DNA of 37,447 bases, taken from the NCBI GenBank assembly GCA_902784755.1, contig CACZVX010000018.1, positions 1 through 37,447 of the forward strand, read 5' to 3'. Numbering within the stretch: the stretch's first letter is position 1; each line of letters opens with the position of its first letter. Below, in pieces: positions 22,994 through 31,484 of the stretch. The position numbers and the translations under genes are program-made. The notes beneath the pieces were generated by a model, which was not told where the DNA came from, did no database searches, and worked only from the letters and a program-made list of their open reading frames with translations. This DNA is from an uncultured Prevotellaceae bacterium. GTDB lineage: Bacteria > Bacteroidota > Bacteroidia > Bacteroidales > Bacteroidaceae.

Positions 22994-23014
22994 TTCTACA
23001 CTCTACACTCTCCA
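22987..23014. repeat. 7-bp array CTCTACA x4, right arm of the inverted element
   Basis: Units CTCTACA, TTCTACA, CTCTACA and CTCTCCA run up to the asnA stop at 23017. This is the opposite-strand form of the TGTAGAG units at 22892-22926. Confidence 0.85.
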
Positions 23015-23016
23015 CT

Positions 23017-24054
23017 TTAAATAATATTGATTCCCAGTTTCTCACATTCCTTAATCATATCATCAGGCCAGATACTTGCCTGAATCTCTCCAAGGTGGGC
23101 CTTATGGAGCAGCACCATACAGAGACGGCTCTGTCCTATACCACCACCAATGCTCAACGGCAGTTCATCTTTGAGTAATTTCTGATGGAAGTAAAGCTGT
23201 TGACGCTCCTCTTTGCCTGTCAGCTGCAACTGACGAAGCAGACTCTCCTTATCCACGCGAATACCCATCGAAGAGAGCTCCACGGAACGATCCAAAATGG
23301 GATACCAAATGAGGATATCACCATTCAATCCCAAGAATCCGTCCTCATTGGGTGTTGTCCAGTCGTCATAGTCGGGTGCGCGTCCGTCGTGAGGCTCACC
23401 ATTCGACAACTTGGCACCTATACCTATAATAAATACAGCGCCGTAAGCCTTTGCAATCAAATCCTCACGTTCCTTTACCGACTTGTCTGGGTACATCCTC
23501 AACAGTTCTTCAGCATGGATAAAGTGTATCTCCTGAGGCAGGAAAGGCTTCAGCTTACAATAACGCTCGCAAACGAGAAATTCCGTGCGCAAAATGGAAG
23601 CATAAATGCGTCTTACAATTTCCTTCAGGCACTTCAGCGTACGATCTTCCTTACGGATAACGGCCTCCCAGTCCCACTGGTCCACATAAAGCGAGTGCAG
23701 GTTATCCAATTCCTCGTCGGCTCGGATGGCATTCATATCAGTGTAAATACCATAATCGGGCTCCACCTTATACTCTGCCAATGTCAATCGTTTCCATTTA
23801 GCCAAAGAATGAACCACCTCAGCCTTCTGATCTCCCAAATCCTTAATGGGGAAGGTCACTGGACGTTCCACCCCATTCAAGTCATCGTTGATACCCAAGC
23901 CTTTTAACACGAACAATGGAGCTGTGACTCGGCTCAACCGGAGTTCCGTGCTCAGGTTCTGCTGAAAGAACTCCTTAATCAACTTGATGCCCTGCTCCGT
24001 CTGTTTCATGTTCAGTTCAGGCTGGTAGTTCACGGGCTGCAATATCTTACTCAT
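23017..24054 (-). CDS. asnA: Aspartate-ammonia ligase (asparagine synthetase A)
   Basis: The 345-aa protein is near the usual 330-345 aa of AsnA. It shows the class II aminoacyl-tRNA-synthetase-like core: 'FFQQNLSTELRLSRVTAPLFV', 'PDYGIYTDMNAIRADEELDNLHSLYVDQWDWE', 'LSNGEPHDGRAPDYDDW', 'LNGDILIWYPILDRSVELSSMGIRV' and 'LPLSIGGGIGQSRLCMVLL'. It makes asparagine from aspartate, ammonia and ATP. Single gene with its own promoter. Confidence 0.97.
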   Translation of the reverse strand: MSKILQPVNYQPELNMKQTEQGIKLIKEFFQQNLSTELRLSRVTAPLFVLKGLGINDDLNGVERPVTFPIKDLGDQKAEVVHSLAKWKRLTLAEYKVEPDYGIYTDMNAIRADEELDNLHSLYVDQWDWEAVIRKEDRTLKCLKEIVRRIYASILRTEFLVCERYCKLKPFLPQEIHFIHAEELLRMYPDKSVKEREDLIAKAYGAVFIIGIGAKLSNGEPHDGRAPDYDDWTTPNEDGFLGLNGDILIWYPILDRSVELSSMGIRVDKESLLRQLQLTGKEERQQLYFHQKLLKDELPLSIGGGIGQSRLCMVLLHKAHLGEIQASIWPDDMIKECEKLGINII

Positions 24055-24118
24055 TCTATTCTATTGTTTTAAAGTCTAACACTTGCGAAAAGAAGTCAAA
24101 ACTTTCATTTTCGGAGTG

Positions 24119-24149
24119 CAAAGGTACACATTAATTATTAATATGCAAG
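24119..24149 (-). promoter_or_regulatory. Promoter of asnA
   Basis: Minus-strand TACCTTTG (24126 to 24119) is preceded by CTTG (24149 to 24146) at a 19-nt spacing. The leader is about 60 nt. Confidence 0.65.
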
Positions 24150-24242
24150 CATTTTCCTTAAAAATTACGCATTATGTTCAAATATTTTACAATATTCTAT
24201 CAATATGCACTTTCTTTGTCCTTTAAAATAAGGTCAGTAATA

Positions 24243-24274
24243 TTTGGTAATCACAAATTAATTGTTTACCTTTG
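24243..24274 (+). promoter_or_regulatory. Promoter of tRNA-Arg (and probably pepT)
   Basis: TTTG at 24243-24246, 20-nt spacer, TACCTTTG at 24267-24274: a full consensus match ending 10 nt before the tRNA. No other promoter is seen before pepT. Confidence 0.8.
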
Positions 24275-24284
24275 CACCGCTTAC

Positions 24285-24358
24285 GGCCCCGTAGCTTAGC
24301 TGAATAGAGCGTCGGATTCCGGTTCCGAAGGTCGCGGGTTTGAATCCCGCCGGGGTCA
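24285..24358 (+). tRNA. tRNA-Arg (anticodon CCG)
   Basis: Full cloverleaf: acceptor GGCCCCG with CGGGGTC, D arm GCTT...GAGC, anticodon stem TCGGA/TCCGA around TTCCGGT (anticodon CCG, reads CGG), T arm GCGGG TTTGAAT CCCGC, discriminator A. CCA is not encoded. Confidence 0.95.
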
Positions 24359-24423
24359 CCCTCCCGAAAAGGAGGAAAAACATTATAATGTCTTGAATCT
24401 TAAAACCTGAAAACCTCATCAAT

Positions 24424-25647
24424 ATGAATATAACCGAACGTTTTCTCAACTACGTGAAATTTGACACGCAGTCTTCGGAAGAATCCGAAAGTGTACCCAG
24501 TACCCCGAAACAACTAATCTTCGCTGAATATCTCAAAAAGGAACTAGAAAACGAAGGACTACGGGATGTGGAAATGGACGAAATGGGATATATCTATGCC
24601 ACGCTACCTTCCAACATCAAGAAAGAAGTGCCTACTATCGGTTTCATTTCCCACTACGATACCAGCCCAGATTGTTCTGGAGCCAACATTAAGCCAAGTA
24701 TCGTGAGCCATTACGACGGCACAGACATTGAACTGTCGCCTGGTATCATATCCAGCACCAAGAAATTCCCCGAACTGCTTCAGCACGTGGGCGAGGATCT
24801 GATTGTTACAGACGGCACCACACTTCTTGGTGCTGATGACAAAGCAGGTATTGCTGAAATCGTGCAGGCCATGTGTTATCTTCGTGACCACAAGGAAATT
24901 CCTCACGGTGATATTCGTATCGGCTTTAATCCGGATGAGGAAATTGGCATGGGTGCCCACCACTTCGACGTTGAGAAATTTGGTTGTCAGTGGGCTTATA
25001 CCATGGACGGTGGTGATTTAGGCGACCTTGAATTCGAAAACTTCAATGCTGCGTCAGCTAAAATCACAATCAAAGGCGTCAGCGTACACCCGGGTTATGC
25101 CAAAGGGAAAATGATTAACGCTAACCGTCTTGCAGCTGAGTTCGTGGAAATGCTGCCAAAGGATGAAACGCCAGAAGAGACAGAAGGCTACCAAGGCTTC
25201 TATCATCTGCTGGGTATCGAGAGCAACATTGAGAATGCCCGTCTTTCCTATATCATACGCGATCATGACAGGGAGACTTTTGAAGACCGTAAGGACTTCA
25301 TCAAGAAGCAGGCTGAACTGATGAACCAGAAATACGGTGAGGGAACTGTATCGATCATTGTCAACGACCAGTATTACAACATGAAGGAAAAGATAGACCC
25401 CAACATGCACGTCATCGACATCGTTCTCAAGGCTATGCAAGCCTGTGATGTTCCTCCTCGTGTGGAGCCCATTCGCGGTGGTACAGACGGTGCTCAGCTT
25501 TCCTTCAAAGGACTTCCCTGCCCCAATATCTTCGCTGGAGGCGTCAACTTCCATGGTCCCTATGAATTTGTCAGCATACAAGTCATGGAAAAAGCCATGC
25601 AGGTCATAGTCAAAATCTGCGAGATAACAGCAGGTTTCAACGATTAA
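24424..25647 (+). CDS. pepT: Peptidase T (tripeptide aminopeptidase)
   Basis: The 407-aa M20-family enzyme has the two-zinc ligand set in the expected places: 'ISHYDTSPD' (His77, Asp79), 'GADDKAG' (Asp139), '[14 protein letters not shown]' (Glu172, Glu173), 'YTMDGGDLG' (Asp195) and a late '[13 protein letters not shown]' His. It releases the N-terminal residue of tripeptides in the cytoplasm. The length is standard. It follows tRNA-Arg by 65 bp with no obvious promoter between; a small hairpin with GGAGG lies at about 24362-24376. A symmetric terminator follows at 25651-25684. Confidence 0.96.
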   Translation: MNITERFLNYVKFDTQSSEESESVPSTPKQLIFAEYLKKELENEGLRDVEMDEMGYIYATLPSNIKKEVPTIGFISHYDTSPDCSGANIKPSIVSHYDGTDIELSPGIISSTKKFPELLQHVGEDLIVTDGTTLLGADDKAGIAEIVQAMCYLRDHKEIPHGDIRIGFNPDEEIGMGAHHFDVEKFGCQWAYTMDGGDLGDLEFENFNAASAKITIKGVSVHPGYAKGKMINANRLAAEFVEMLPKDETPEETEGYQGFYHLLGIESNIENARLSYIIRDHDRETFEDRKDFIKKQAELMNQKYGEGTVSIIVNDQYYNMKEKIDPNMHVIDIVLKAMQACDVPPRVEPIRGGTDGAQLSFKGLPCPNIFAGGVNFHGPYEFVSIQVMEKAMQVIVKICEITAGFND

Positions 25648-25650
25648 AAG

Positions 25651-25684
25651 AATAAAGGCTCTGGAGATTTCCAGAGCCTTTATT
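25651..25684. terminator. Bidirectional terminator between pepT and the CPA2 antiporter
   Basis: A perfect 15-bp stem (25651-25665 with 25670-25684, 4-nt loop) with A/T-rich ends on both sides lies between convergent stops 3 bp and 2 bp away. Confidence 0.9.
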
Positions 25685-25686
25685 CT

Positions 25687-27942
25687 TCATTTCGCGTTCT
25701 TATTCAACCTGTTGAGGCTGTCCTTTTCCGCCACGACCCAAACGAGATCGCCTTTTTGGAAAACATGATTGGGATCAGGATGTGAAAGGGTTTCCTTTCC
25801 TTCTTCAAATCCCACCACCAGACATCCGTACTCCTCACGGATACCGCTTTCGGAAAGCTTTTTACCAATAAAAGGACTGCTCCCCGTAATAATCATCTGA
25901 CTGAGATGCATCTCTCTTTTCTCCACATCGGGGTCTTCAGGAACAAGGGCGTCAGTAGCAGATCTGGAAAAAGCAGTCAGTTGATCATCGCTGCCAATCA
26001 CCTGCACACGGTCACCAGGGAAAAGCACGGTTTCAGCACCCGGAATATTGATTCGCTGACGTCCGCGGAGAATACTACTCACATGAATTCCGAACCTGGT
26101 GCCAAACTGGAGTTCACGCAGTGACATACCTGCCCAGATCGTATTCTCAGGCAGTTCGACATCAGTGATGTGAATATCACGGTCAAGGAGATGCCCTTCG
26201 TAAAGCGGACGTTTATGACCATGCACCTGTGCCTCAATATCACGGGAACGAAGGTTCAGGACAAACATGCGTTCAAGTCTGATACTACTTCTCTTGAGCC
26301 TTCGAGATGAAATCATGAGAATAACCAAGACAAAAGTAATGACAATCTCTATAGCATGGGTGAAATGAAAAAGATATGCGAGAATATAATAGACAAATAA
26401 GGAAGCCAAGAGGACACGAACGAGTACTGTAAGAATAATCAGAAAGCGATTCATCTTATTGACTTTCCACAAGGTCTTGACTTCTTCACTGTGGTTCTTC
26501 TTCATCATAATAGCTCGCAGGAAAGGAGAAACGGCCAAGATGGTAAGGATACCTACCACAATATCGGCAACCCTTTCAGGCATGACAAGTTTGGCCAAAG
26601 GCAGGACGAAAGAGAATATCTCAAGGACAATGGCCACAGAAAGAATACCGTAGATGACGGTAATACGGAAAAGTGACAACAACAGACTTTTCCAAGGATT
26701 ATCACCTACTTTTGAGGCATATTGTGCAAAAATCGGGTTGTTGAGTCTCTGTATCCATTTTTTTGGCATACGGCGTTCCAAGTGGTTGTAGCAAGGTACC
26801 GATGCTCGGATCATGTAAGGTGTGAGGAATGTAGTGATCACCGATACTGCCACAACCACAGGATAGAGGAAATTACCAATAACGCCGAGCGACAAACCCA
26901 GCGAGGCTATGATAAAAGAGAACTCACCTATCTGAGCCATGGAGAAACCACACTGCATGGCGGATTTCAGCGACTGTCCACTAAGCATGAAATTAAACGT
27001 GCCAAGAATGGTCTGTCCCAGAAGGATGGTAAGTACGAGTACGATTATCGGAACGGCATACTCAATGAGGATATTGACATCCACAAGCATACCTACAGAG
27101 ACGAAAAAGATGGCACCGAAAAGGTTCTTCACAGGTTCAACCAAGCGAATAATCTTCTCGGCTTCGACTGTTTCTGACAGAATGCTTCCCATGACGAAGG
27201 CACCGAAAGCACTGCTGAAGCCAACCTCCGTACTGATAACGGCCATGCCGCAGCAAAGACCAAGAGAGACAACAAGCAACACCTCATTGTTCACCAGTTT
27301 TCGGGTGGCACGCAGAAACCAGGGAATGGCGAAAATGCCTATCACAAACCAAAGAATCAGGAAGAAACCTATCTTAAGGATAGAGCCTAACATCTTTCCA
27401 CCATCAGGGTTTCCACCTGAAGCGACAGCTGCCAGCATCACCATCAACACGATAGCAAGGATATCCTCAAGAATCAGGACACTCATCACGATGCCCGTAA
27501 AACGCTGCTGGCGCAATCCCAAATCATCAAATGCCTTATAAATAATGGTGGTAGAACTCATGGCCAACATACCTCCCAAGAAGATACAATCCATCTGTTT
27601 CCAACCGAAAAGATGACCGACACCCATACCCAACAGCACCATAGAAACAATAATAGCTACTGCTGCGATAACGGGTGAAATGCCCATTTTCAGTATCTTT
27701 TTGAAAGAGAAATCCAGTCCCAAAGAAAACAGAAGGAACATCACACCGATATCAGCCCAGGTTTGAATGTTCTCTGTATCAGCCACAGATGCAGTAAACG
27801 GCATATGAGGCGAAATCAGGAAACCGGCCATGATATAACCTAGCACCAACGGCTGCTTTAATTTCTTAAAGATGATAGTGACTGCTCCTGCTACAACGAG
27901 TATTAGGGCAAGATCGCTGATTAGACTAGGTATTTCTGACAT
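25687..27942 (-). CDS. Cation:proton antiporter (CPA2 family) with two TrkA-C domains
   Basis: The 751-aa protein has an N-terminal Na+/H+ exchanger domain of about 12 helices (residues 1-390) with 'LPSLISDLALILVVAG'-type start, 'MAGFLISPH', 'FLLFSLGLDFSF' and 'GAFVMGSILSET'. Extra helices follow to about 545. The tail (about 570-751) carries two TrkA-C-like regulatory modules: 'LPENTIWAGMSLRELQF...FPGDRVQVIGSDDQL' and 'FIGKKLSESGIREEYGCLVVGF...FQKGDLVWVVAEKD'. No nucleotide-binding TrkA-N domain is present, unlike KefB/KefC. It likely exchanges K+ or Na+ for H+ at the inner membrane. It lies 29 bp after lptD, probably in one transcript. Confidence 0.92.
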   Translation of the reverse strand: MSEIPSLISDLALILVVAGAVTIIFKKLKQPLVLGYIMAGFLISPHMPFTASVADTENIQTWADIGVMFLLFSLGLDFSFKKILKMGISPVIAAVAIIVSMVLLGMGVGHLFGWKQMDCIFLGGMLAMSSTTIIYKAFDDLGLRQQRFTGIVMSVLILEDILAIVLMVMLAAVASGGNPDGGKMLGSILKIGFFLILWFVIGIFAIPWFLRATRKLVNNEVLLVVSLGLCCGMAVISTEVGFSSAFGAFVMGSILSETVEAEKIIRLVEPVKNLFGAIFFVSVGMLVDVNILIEYAVPIIVLVLTILLGQTILGTFNFMLSGQSLKSAMQCGFSMAQIGEFSFIIASLGLSLGVIGNFLYPVVVAVSVITTFLTPYMIRASVPCYNHLERRMPKKWIQRLNNPIFAQYASKVGDNPWKSLLLSLFRITVIYGILSVAIVLEIFSFVLPLAKLVMPERVADIVVGILTILAVSPFLRAIMMKKNHSEEVKTLWKVNKMNRFLIILTVLVRVLLASLFVYYILAYLFHFTHAIEIVITFVLVILMISSRRLKRSSIRLERMFVLNLRSRDIEAQVHGHKRPLYEGHLLDRDIHITDVELPENTIWAGMSLRELQFGTRFGIHVSSILRGRQRINIPGAETVLFPGDRVQVIGSDDQLTAFSRSATDALVPEDPDVEKREMHLSQMIITGSSPFIGKKLSESGIREEYGCLVVGFEEGKETLSHPDPNHVFQKGDLVWVVAEKDSLNRLNKNAK

Positions 27943-27971
27943 AGTTTAAAGAAAAATAGTAAAACCTATAC

Positions 27972-30836
27972 TTAATACCATTGCACTGATTGAGAATAAC
28001 CAGAGCGCTTATCATATTTCAAAGCATCAGTCAGGGTTGCTGCATTACAACGGAAAGAGAAGTTGTAACTAGTGTAAGGAGCCAATACCACCGAACAGCT
28101 CATACTAAAGCAATGAAGGTCACGGGAGAGGGAGGCCGTAGTCATCGACAACTTATGGTAGTTAAAGTCGTAACCGCTGGAGAAGGAGATGTTCCACCCT
28201 TCGCTGATACGAATGTTTCCACTGAAATTCAGATTCTGTGTAAACTTATAAGGATAACGCATGCGTTCCTTGTTGAATTTTCCACCAGTATTCTCTGACA
28301 TTGTGATACCATAACCAATGGTAAGTGACCAAGGTAAAGAAAAAGCCATATAGCCGTCAGCATCGGTTTCGGCTTTTCCGCCCTTACTTTCAGCGCCATG
28401 TTTACCTTTCTCCATATCTTTATCGATATTAGTTTCTACACCCGTATCATAATCATCATCTGGATCACGGTCTCGCCTATCGTCCTTGTCTTCATCCTTT
28501 TCCCTACTGAATAGTTTCTTCAGTTTTTCAGGAGTCAAAGTATAAGACAACGTCTGAGAAGTTCCTTTAAAACGTCCGAATCTTCCGTAGCTATACTCCG
28601 TCCGGGTACCGATATACGGCCGATCGTTCTCATCAAGTTCATAAGCGTAAGTAGCAAAGGATGCACTCATATTGAACGTGTAGTTCTTTGAAAGCTTCAG
28701 TCGGATACGCGTGTCAAGGTCACTCCATGGAGTCTCCTTATCAGCCACATTGTATGACATTGAGGCAGACAGTTCATCAATCAGGCTGATTTTCTTAAAG
28801 CCCGTTGAATCTTCGTCGGAAGTGACTTTCATTTCCAGATTATTCGACAATGTCAAAGAAATGTTTCCTGCTACACCTCTGCCTGGCGGTGAGGATATAC
28901 CCATTGAGGTAAAAGGAGAATATTGCACCAAGGATACATTGCCGTCAGCATCTGTTTTCTGATAGGTTTCAAAAACTCCATATCGACTGGCTCCAAAGTC
29001 AGGATGGTAAGAGAAACTAACGTTTGGCGTCAACAAATGTCGGATGGCCTGCACCTTTTCGCCAAAAATTTTACGGTTGGGAATAAAGAAACCGTAGAGC
29101 TTGGTATTTGCTGACAGACTAAGATTCCAGTCATAGATGTTATAGAAACCACTCTTCTGCGTCTGCGTCTCCACCTGATTTACATCATCCCACGACCGCA
29201 TAGTCTTCGTGAAGTACATACGATCCGTAAAGTTGAACGACGGAGTGATGTTCAGATAATTAAACAGTGTAAATGAGGCGCTGATGGGAATTTTATGTTC
29301 CATACCGTTTTTCCAGTCTTTTGTCAGGCTGGAGTGAAGCAGCAGGCTCTCCTTTGTGTTAATCGAGTTAGAGATACGACCCGTATAACTCATTGCAATC
29401 TTTTCATACCAGCGTTCCTCTCCAGCAGCCTTCTTTCTTTTGAAAGGATAAAAGCGAGCTACAGAAATGTTGAGATCGGGTAAAGTGAGAGCAATGGTCG
29501 AGTCACGCATATTCTGATTCAAATTAAGACCACCACTGAGTGTCATACCAATACTGGAGAATGTGGTTGTCCAGTTTACGCTCGAAGTGCGCTGACTCTG
29601 AGTCATCGACTGTGGATTATAAAGGCTGGAAAGATTATTTCGCTCAAAACTTGATGTGGCAAAATTGACGCTTGCTGATAAGGTGGTAAATGGATTTGAC
29701 TTGGAGTCTTGCTGATGGCGCCACTGTATCTTAAAGCTTTCCTGCTCGGTAAAATCAGGCATACCTTTGTCACCGTTCTTCGTATCCTGATATTGAATCA
29801 TGAAACTGCCGTTATAACGATAACGCTTACGATAGTTACTGGCAGCCGAGAGTCCCCATGATCCCTTCGTGTAGATTTCGCCCAGTACCTTCAAATCCCA
29901 GATATCACTCATAGCAAAATAGTAGCCTCCATCACGCAGATAAAAACCTCGTGTAGACTCATCACCATAGGTAGGCATGATGAAACCACTGGAATAGCTT
30001 TTTGTAAAGGGGAAGAAGCCGTAGGGAATAGCCAGGGGAAGAGGCACGTCAGCCACCACAAGATAAGCCGGACCGAACACTACATCCTTTCCAGGTCGCA
30101 CCTTAGCACGTGAGAGAGCAATATAGAAATCTGGATGTTCCTCGTCACAGGTGGTATAACGTCCATGTTGCAGATACAGGGCACCCGTACTATCACGCTT
30201 GGCCCGTTCACTACGCAGGAACCCGTCTTCCTGTTCAGTATAGACATTACTGATCAAGCCTTTTTTCGTTTTGAAGTTAAAGGCCATCGTATCGTTCTCA
30301 TAGGTGTCAGAACCCATTTTAAAAACAGGTGTTCCAGAAAGAACTCCAGCTGTATCAGCAACACCTGTGGCATGAACGACACTGTTGTCAAGACTCATAT
30401 AGACCTTTTCGCTCTCCAAGTCCATATTGGTGTACTTCACCTTAGCCTTTCCATAGAGATGGGCAGTCTTGGTAGCGGCATCATAAATAAGTGAATCCTG
30501 TGCTTCGTAAGTCACCGGGGCGTCAATACCACCAGCTTTTGCACGGAAAACACTGTCTTCATGAATAGAATCATCCACAGCCTTATTATGTTTGTAGATG
30601 GCTAATTCCAAAGAATCCATTTTGGCTGTATCAGGAAGATTGCTGAGTGAGTCGAAAGAAAACGTATCAGTAAGAAGGGAGTCAATAACTGCTGAATCCT
30701 TTTTGATCACATCTACCGGTTCTATTGAATCGTTTTCTGTTTGCACTTCTGTTCGTTGAAGAAAAGGCATATGGGTATCAGCCATCAAGAACATGAAGGC
30801 TCCAAGCAATAAGAATATCAATGTCTTTCTTCTCAT
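27972..30836 (-). CDS. lptD: LPS-assembly protein LptD (OstA family, Bacteroidetes type)
   Basis: The ATG at 30836 gives 954 aa with a typical signal peptide ('RRKTLIFLLLGAFMFLMADT'). A start at 30875 is excluded because the -7 element at 30851-30858 lies inside that extension. After an acidic linker comes an OstA/LptA-like jellyroll (about residues 110-190: 'DAATKTAHLYGKAKVKYTNMDLESEKVYM'). Then follows a large beta-barrel with 'GFFPFTKSYSSGFIMPTYGDESTRGFYLRDGGYYF' and many aromatic-ended strands to the C terminus ('GYSQSVQWY'). A charged loop (about 775-825, 'DEDKDDRRDRDPDDDYD') is likely external. LptD inserts lipopolysaccharide into the outer leaflet. The partner lptE is not recognised here. 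Confidence 0.9.
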   Translation of the reverse strand: MRRKTLIFLLLGAFMFLMADTHMPFLQRTEVQTENDSIEPVDVIKKDSAVIDSLLTDTFSFDSLSNLPDTAKMDSLELAIYKHNKAVDDSIHEDSVFRAKAGGIDAPVTYEAQDSLIYDAATKTAHLYGKAKVKYTNMDLESEKVYMSLDNSVVHATGVADTAGVLSGTPVFKMGSDTYENDTMAFNFKTKKGLISNVYTEQEDGFLRSERAKRDSTGALYLQHGRYTTCDEEHPDFYIALSRAKVRPGKDVVFGPAYLVVADVPLPLAIPYGFFPFTKSYSSGFIMPTYGDESTRGFYLRDGGYYFAMSDIWDLKVLGEIYTKGSWGLSAASNYRKRYRYNGSFMIQYQDTKNGDKGMPDFTEQESFKIQWRHQQDSKSNPFTTLSASVNFATSSFERNNLSSLYNPQSMTQSQRTSSVNWTTTFSSIGMTLSGGLNLNQNMRDSTIALTLPDLNISVARFYPFKRKKAAGEERWYEKIAMSYTGRISNSINTKESLLLHSSLTKDWKNGMEHKIPISASFTLFNYLNITPSFNFTDRMYFTKTMRSWDDVNQVETQTQKSGFYNIYDWNLSLSANTKLYGFFIPNRKIFGEKVQAIRHLLTPNVSFSYHPDFGASRYGVFETYQKTDADGNVSLVQYSPFTSMGISSPPGRGVAGNISLTLSNNLEMKVTSDEDSTGFKKISLIDELSASMSYNVADKETPWSDLDTRIRLKLSKNYTFNMSASFATYAYELDENDRPYIGTRTEYSYGRFGRFKGTSQTLSYTLTPEKLKKLFSREKDEDKDDRRDRDPDDDYDTGVETNIDKDMEKGKHGAESKGGKAETDADGYMAFSLPWSLTIGYGITMSENTGGKFNKERMRYPYKFTQNLNFSGNIRISEGWNISFSSGYDFNYHKLSMTTASLSRDLHCFSMSCSVVLAPYTSYNFSFRCNAATLTDALKYDKRSGYSQSVQWY

Positions 30837-30850
30837 AACGAACTTGGGTG

Positions 30851-30858
30851 CAAAGTTA
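30851..30858 (-). promoter_or_regulatory. -7 element of lptD
   Basis: Minus-strand TAACTTTG (30858 to 30851) followed by C, 14 nt before the ATG at 30836. A TTTG occurs upstream (30876 to 30873) but only 14 nt away, short of the usual 20. Confidence 0.55.
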
Positions 30859-30905
30859 CTACAATAATTTGACAAACGGTAAAAGAAGCCCGTTTATTAA
30901 CTAAA

Positions 30906-31478
30906 TTATTCAAACATTTGCGCCCATTTGCGGAATCTCAACACGCCCTCTTCACCAAACTTTTCCAAGGAATGTGCAGCCTGTTCCAGCGTCTTCTCGT
31001 GCTCTAATCTGGTCTTAGAGTAGAACTTATCCGCATAACAGATAACCTGCTCAGCCGTTGTTTCAGGAAGAAAATCCTCGTGAGGCAACGGAAGATTCTG
31101 CCTGACAATCGCTTCCTTAGTAAGACCGGCACCCGTATGTCGCTCGCATACCCGTGCCAACGCTTCCCAATCACCTTCTGAAACCTCAAACTTGAAACCT
31201 GAGGACTGTAATTTCCTCAGCATCTCAGCCCCCAAACGTCCATGACAGATGTAAGGCTCAGTACCAAAACACTGGATACTTGGAGCATTGCAACGGATGA
31301 TGCCAATATCATGAAGCATGGCTGCAGCTTCCAAGAAATCCTCATCAAGTTTCAATTCCGGATGACGACGGGCTATCAGGAGAGCCCTGTCAGCAACTCT
31401 CCGACTATGCACAAGGAGGATGTGCTTCAAAGCATCATCCTCCTTGTAAAAATGATCAATTACTGAATGATAGTTCAT
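30906..31478 (-). CDS. HD domain phosphohydrolase
   Basis: The 190-aa protein shows an HD fold: His24 in 'LVHSRRVADRALL', the His56-Asp57 pair in 'AAMLHDIGII', a later 'CHGRLGAEML' and 'ICYADKFYSK', whose Asp would complete the metal site. HD proteins hydrolyse nucleotides or other phosphate esters; the substrate is not predictable. It starts 6 bp after the stop of the OadA-like gene, so they are cotranscribed, and it ends 69 bp before lptD, which also has its own -7 element. Confidence 0.88.
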   Translation of the reverse strand: MNYHSVIDHFYKEDDALKHILLVHSRRVADRALLIARRHPELKLDEDFLEAAAMLHDIGIIRCNAPSIQCFGTEPYICHGRLGAEMLRKLQSSGFKFEVSEGDWEALARVCERHTGAGLTKEAIVRQNLPLPHEDFLPETTAEQVICYADKFYSKTRLEHEKTLEQAAHSLEKFGEEGVLRFRKWAQMFE

Positions 31479-31484
31479 GTGTAA

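Noticed and set aside
26939-27541. 200-codon plus-strand frame inside the CPA2 antiporter
   Set aside because: Its Ile/Thr/Met/Arg-rich translation is the usual antisense image of membrane helices.
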